A stretch of 64,000 bases of DNA from Apoda limacodes (taxonomy: Eukaryota > Arthropoda > Insecta > Lepidoptera > Limacodidae): the NCBI GenBank assembly GCA_946406115.1, contig OX291547.1, positions 3,477,001 through 3,541,000 of the forward strand. The letters are read 5' to 3'. Below, in pieces: positions 59,957 through 64,000 of the stretch (positions within the stretch are counted from its first letter, which is position 1; the number at the start of each line of letters is the position of its first letter). Below the pieces are notes generated by a model, which ran no database searches, was not told the DNA's origin, and saw only the letters and a program-made list of their open reading frames with translations. Position numbers and translations under genes: made by a program.

Positions 59957-60623
59957 CTGCAAAAAAATAAATGTAATTGAGTTGTGTTATTATGTTATTT
60001 TTAAGTTACAAAAGTGTATAACATAAGCTACAGCTATAAGGTGAGGCACGTATCCAATGGGGGATATATATATATATATAGTATTGTGATAGGCTGCAGT
60101 GGAACCCTCACATCTCAGTTCTTGCAGAGAAACTTAGTTCAGCTGCTTATGAAGTTAGGCAGCTTACAGATGTTGACACTGCCTCCTTGGTATTTTGGCA
60201 CCTCGAATTTCTCTTAGGGAACTATTTAGTTAATTATTACCATTTCCCTTAGGGAACACAAAAACTGACACTTATTTGCTTAAAATGTTAATACAAGGAA
60301 TAAGGATAAATTGGTAATTCCAAAATGTCGTCTTCAGAAAGTACAAAGCTCTTTTGCAATACAAAGTATATAATTTTATAATAAAATTCCAGAACATGTG
60401 GTTAATTTACCTTCAAATAAATTTAAAATATATGTCAAAGATAATTTAATGAAAAAAAGATATTACAAAGTTGATGAAAATTAAAATGCTTGAAAGAATT
60501 AGAACTTAATTATTTTTGTATTTATGCATTTGTAATAATTTCTATATGATAATATTATATATTGTGTTATTACCTAGTGTAGTGCTATAATACATTTTTA
60601 ATATGAAGTTAAAAAATATAAGA

Positions 60624-61062
60624 CTAGATTTTGCCAGCGGCTCCGTCCGCTCTAAATTCGGTTATCGGTGCTGAACTCCTTAATTATACTATTGAAGTTG
60701 GCTGTAGCAAGCTATAGCTGTAGCTATAGTTCATTTACGTTTGGTTACAGTTATTCCCGCAGGAACAGGAAGCGTGATTGAGTAAAAAACATTCAAACCT
60801 CCAAATTTTGACCCACCCTAAATTTTGTTATCAACGTGGGATTCTTAAGTAAACTCTTTAATTATACTGATGAAGTTTACTATAGAAAGCTATAGTTCGG
60901 TTAAGCTCAGTTATATTTATTTCCGCGGGAACATTAAAATTTTTCGGGAATAAACTATTGTATGTCCTTCCCCGGGACTCAAACTATCTCCATATCAAAT
61001 TTCATTTAAATCGGATCAGCGGTTAAAGCGTGAAGAGGTAACAGGCAGACAGGCAGTTGCAC
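60624..61062 (+). repeat. CTAGCTTTTGCC dispersed repeat, two partial copies in tandem
   Basis: GACTAGATTTTGCCAGCGGC at 60622 and GACCCACCCTAAATTTTGTT at 60810 begin two successive partial copies. The second ends with AAATTTCATTTAAATCGGAT and AGCGTGAAGAGGTAACAGGC. Confidence 0.65.
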
Positions 61063-61264
61063 TCTTCTACTGTCAACATATTTGCTAAAGCCTTCACATG
61101 ACCTGGCGAAACCTCATGGTATTTTCGATAATATGTTATTGCTTGCTGAAAAATAGCGGAAGATGCCCTGCAAGTTGAAATTAACCATCCTAAGCTTGCT
61201 GGACGTCTAATAGCACGAATCAACACTCTCACTTAATCTGCTGACAAATATTTCAGAAAGGCTA

Positions 61265-62790
61265 TTCTTAACAATCCTGTTTAGACAATTTGCTAAACGG
61301 AATGAAAGACAGAATAATTAAGAACAGTCCTTACAAGACGGATCGTGGCGTCCGACAAGGATGCTTGCTTACTTTTGCCTCAGCTCTTTCTGGTTGGTCA
61401 ACAAATAATGTGTTAGAACTCTACGCATTATTTGTGTGACGTGGCCAGATGGCACAAACTAGTGTTAAGCGTCTTCAGAAGATTTGAAAGAACAGAGGCG
61501 TAACGCAATAAACCAAAGGCGACTTGTAAACGCCTTATTTTTCTCTATTTTCCACTATGCTTCAGAAACCTGGACACAAAAGATTCCAGACTCGTTCCAG
61601 GATTGACGCAATTGAAAAATGGTGCTGGCGCAAAATGATGGGTATTCCATGGATTGCCAATGAGAAACCAATACTGAATGCTATGTAATGGAACTGCCCA
61701 TATATCGATTTCTAGTCGCAAGGTCTTAATAGTAGTCACAAGTTGTATCAACTAGTGCTATGTGTCGTTACTGTTACGGCACATGGCGACCCTGTGGAGT
61801 TTGGTTTTTGCGAGTGGTAATCGTTTGCACACAACGCGGCCTTTTTGTATGTGATGTTTCTGTAACTACAGCAGTCACAGTGTACTCACTGATATATAGT
61901 CATTTGAGTGGTCACACGTCTTTACACTTTTCGTAAATTTGTGACTAGTGTAAGCTATGGTAAAATGTGAGGTAACTGTGTGTTATCCATATAACTGTAA
62001 ATCTTCATGATGCGTAGTAAATGTTAATGAATAATATGTCCATGTGAAAAGACAAAATATCCTTTATAATATAATGCAGGATGCACGTGGGTGATAGAAA
62101 AATAATTATTTTTTAATGAGTCTACAAACAGCATGATTCCGTCATTTCTACATTTAAAGGAGTAGTTAACAATTTAAAAATATAATTATAATATAAGTCC
62201 AGTAACAACTTGTGGCTAGGGGCTAGATTTATTTGTCTTAAATAATAATCTGAATTGTGATTGTTATTAGATTCCTACTTATGTAATATACAAGTTTTGA
62301 AGACCAAAACGACAAGGGCCCTTAATTGTCTGATTGCAAATACAAAACTCAATATTCTACAAGAAGTGTTGAATTGAATTAATCAACGAATGATTTACGA
62401 TATTTTTGGTCTCAAATCTGTGTAGTAACGCCTACTTAAAATGGCTATATGGGTGGTGGTACAGTTTATAAAATTAATCATTAAACTGACAATTTAAAAA
62501 TGCTGTTTAAAAGTCTACTTGAATAAAAAAGTTTGAACGAATTTGATGCACCCTTCACCTCCTGAAATACTTCAGGCACGTAGCAAGACGGGAGCCAGAT
62601 AATTTAGAAAAGATTCTCGTCGTTTGACACGTGGCGGGCATGAGAAGCCTGGGCAGATCGCCAACCCACTGGACGCACATGGCAAAGGAGGTTAGCAATC
62701 ACATCTTAGTAGCTGAGCACAAAGCAGCCTGGAGAGCACTGGTTGAGCAGGATGTCTGCAACATCATGGCCCTCAGCCATTAGGAAAAGC
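61265..62790 (+). mobile_element. RTE-type LINE fragments, heavily decayed
   Basis: Pieces in order: YKTDRGVRQGCLLTFAS (61330), FSIFHYASETWTQKIPDS (61545), DAIEKWCWRKMMGIPW (61605) and, at 62560-62790, a C-terminal piece with HKAAWRALVEQDVCNIMALS. These are RT motif B, the YASETW motif and the C-terminus of RTE-like ORFs. Frames change repeatedly, and a copy of the 55.7-kb transposon end (about 62440-62535) sits between the pieces. Confidence 0.7.
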
Positions 62791-62805
62791 TAACGATGAT
62801 GAGAA

Positions 62806-62963
62806 CTCAACCAGGGTGGCCGACTCTCTCTTTGGGCTCAAGGGTTTGATACGGCTTGGGATTGTCATCAATTCTCTTAGCTCTTCGCTGAACTGATTCA
62901 AAAGGCCCAAGCTGGTATCTGTGTGCACCTGCCCAAGGATGGCAACAGTAATTCATGTGGGGT
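62806..62963 (-). mobile_element. Old LINE fragment, copy H (Zenon/CR1-like)
   Basis: The minus strand encodes HPWAGAHRYQLGPFESVQRR, matching HLWAGAPGYQLGPFDSVQRR of copy G, then diverges. No tail present. Confidence 0.8.
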
Positions 62964-63289
62964 TTATCGCAAATGTAATCTTGTGTAAGAAAAATTTTCT
63001 GCATTTTTGAGTTTAAAAACCAAATGATATTTTAGATAAAACTAGGTGCTGTGACGATGAATACTGCGGTTTAACAACAGTGATATCTCCTCCTCTCCGG
63101 CGACGCAACTGTACAGCATTCCACCACAACCTGTTGAGGATTCACACTCTAGTATGGCACTATCACTGCAAGAATTATTGACCTTCGGTCTGGGAAGGGA
63201 GTTATATAGCGAACCATATCGTACCGCTACAAGCAAATCTGACGTTCTACAACGCGCTATCGGATTCAGTATATATAGTAATCGAAGCG

Positions 63290-64000
63290 CAAGTTAAGTG
63301 GCAAGTTTCGTCACACGGGCGCTGTCTTCTTCGATGTAGCGAAAGCTTTCGACAAAGTCTGGCACAACGGTTTAATTTTTAAACTGTACAACTTTCAGTT
63401 GCCAGATCGTCTCATGCTCATCATACGAGAATATTTGCCGAATCGTAGCTGTCGCTACAAAGTCGAAGGCACTCTCTCTTCCCACCGTCCCATAGAAGCA
63501 GGAGTCCCGCAAGGGTCCGTGCTCGCCCCCATCTTGTACCTTCTGTACACTAACAATATCCCTAAAACGATAGGTACCAATCTAGCCCTCTTTGCGGACG
63601 ATACCGCTCTCTATACCACAGATAGGCAAGTGAGTCGAATCACTGAAAGACTCCAACCCGCTATCACCGCCCTAGGCGAGTGGTTTCGGAAATGGAGAAT
63701 CGAGGTGAATCCCGACAAAAGCTCTGCCGTCCTTTTTACCTTAGGCCGCCCTCCGCGGCCTCCTCCCCTTTTGCTTTTCGGTCGTGCCATTCCCTGGCAA
63801 AATAAGACCAAATATCTCGGTGTGACCATGGATAGTCGTTTGAACTTCCAAGCTCAAACCAAAATAGTCAGAGACCGAGCCGCTTTTGTCCTCGGTCGTC
63901 TCTATCCCATGATAGGCAAGTATAGTAAGATGTCGCTTAGAAATAAGCTAAATCTTTACACAACTTGTATCCGCCCCATACTAGCTTATGCTAGCGTAGT
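63290..64000 (+). mobile_element. Jockey-like LINE reverse transcriptase, open to the window edge
   Basis: A frame without stops from about 63290 to 64000 encodes HTGAVFFDVAKAFDKVWHNG, EAGVPQGSVLAPILYLLYTN, LALFADDTALYTTDRQVSRI, NPDKSSAVLFTLGR and TKYLGVTMDSRLNFQ, i.e. RT motifs A to E with catalytic FADD. It is a different family from copies A-H. The 5' part is missing at 63290 and the rest lies beyond the window. Confidence 0.93.

Noticed and set aside
1..64000. CRISPR arrays, prokaryotic operons, defence islands
   Set aside because: No regularly spaced direct repeats with unique spacers, no ribosome-binding sites or operon layout; the window is eukaryotic.

Overview
The window looks like nuclear DNA of an insect, most likely a moth or butterfly. 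It is AT-rich overall with GC-rich coding exons, short spliceosomal exons with GT-AG borders, and a dense load of transposable-element debris of kinds I associate with Lepidoptera. The species cannot be named from the sequence. No bacterial-type operon, CRISPR array or rRNA gene is visible.

One host gene organises almost the whole window. On the minus strand, from about 59.96 kb down to 2.17 kb, 37 exons can be chained by splice sites and reading phase. They encode about 1,940 codons of NBAS (neuroblastoma-amplified sequence), the large subunit of the NBAS-RINT1-ZW10 (NRZ) tether that captures Golgi-derived COPI vesicles at the ER. The seven right-most exons encode the N-terminal beta-propeller, the middle ones the Sec39-type alpha-solenoid, and the left ones the C-terminal solenoid. 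The first exon(s), before the motif LGDEGKVIAVL, and the last exon(s), after YAKNLTG, are not seen and probably lie outside the window. Every junction closes in frame except one: exon 34 to exon 35, near 5.9 kb, where either the acceptor is non-obvious or the exon has been damaged. One intron (exon 19 to 20) appears to be GC-AG, and the 5' splice site of exon 24 is duplicated.

The introns are full of mobile DNA. From left to right: a 39-bp tandem repeat (1.9-2.1 kb); a 25-bp-TIR MITE (6.7 kb); a 1.85-kb long-TIR element (7.0-8.8 kb); a LINE (11.2-16.4 kb) carrying a Tc1-like element that itself carries a hAT-type MITE; a MITE at 17.6 kb; a cluster of palindromic motifs (28.7-29.8 kb); a 1.27-kb LINE copy (36.3-37.6 kb); tRNA-derived SINE copies (37.8 and 40.7 kb); a copia element (45.5-51.6 kb) split by a LINE with an intact 987-codon ORF (46.7-50.3 kb); a decayed LINE split by a DDE-transposon remnant (53.1-57.0 kb); and RTE fragments. 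Right of the first visible exon (60-64 kb) lie only repeats, ending in an open reverse-transcriptase frame that runs off the edge.

No convincing new biological system was found. The most useful leads are the anomalous NBAS exon structures, the datable nested insertions, and the unexplained palindrome cluster in the exon 16-17 intron.
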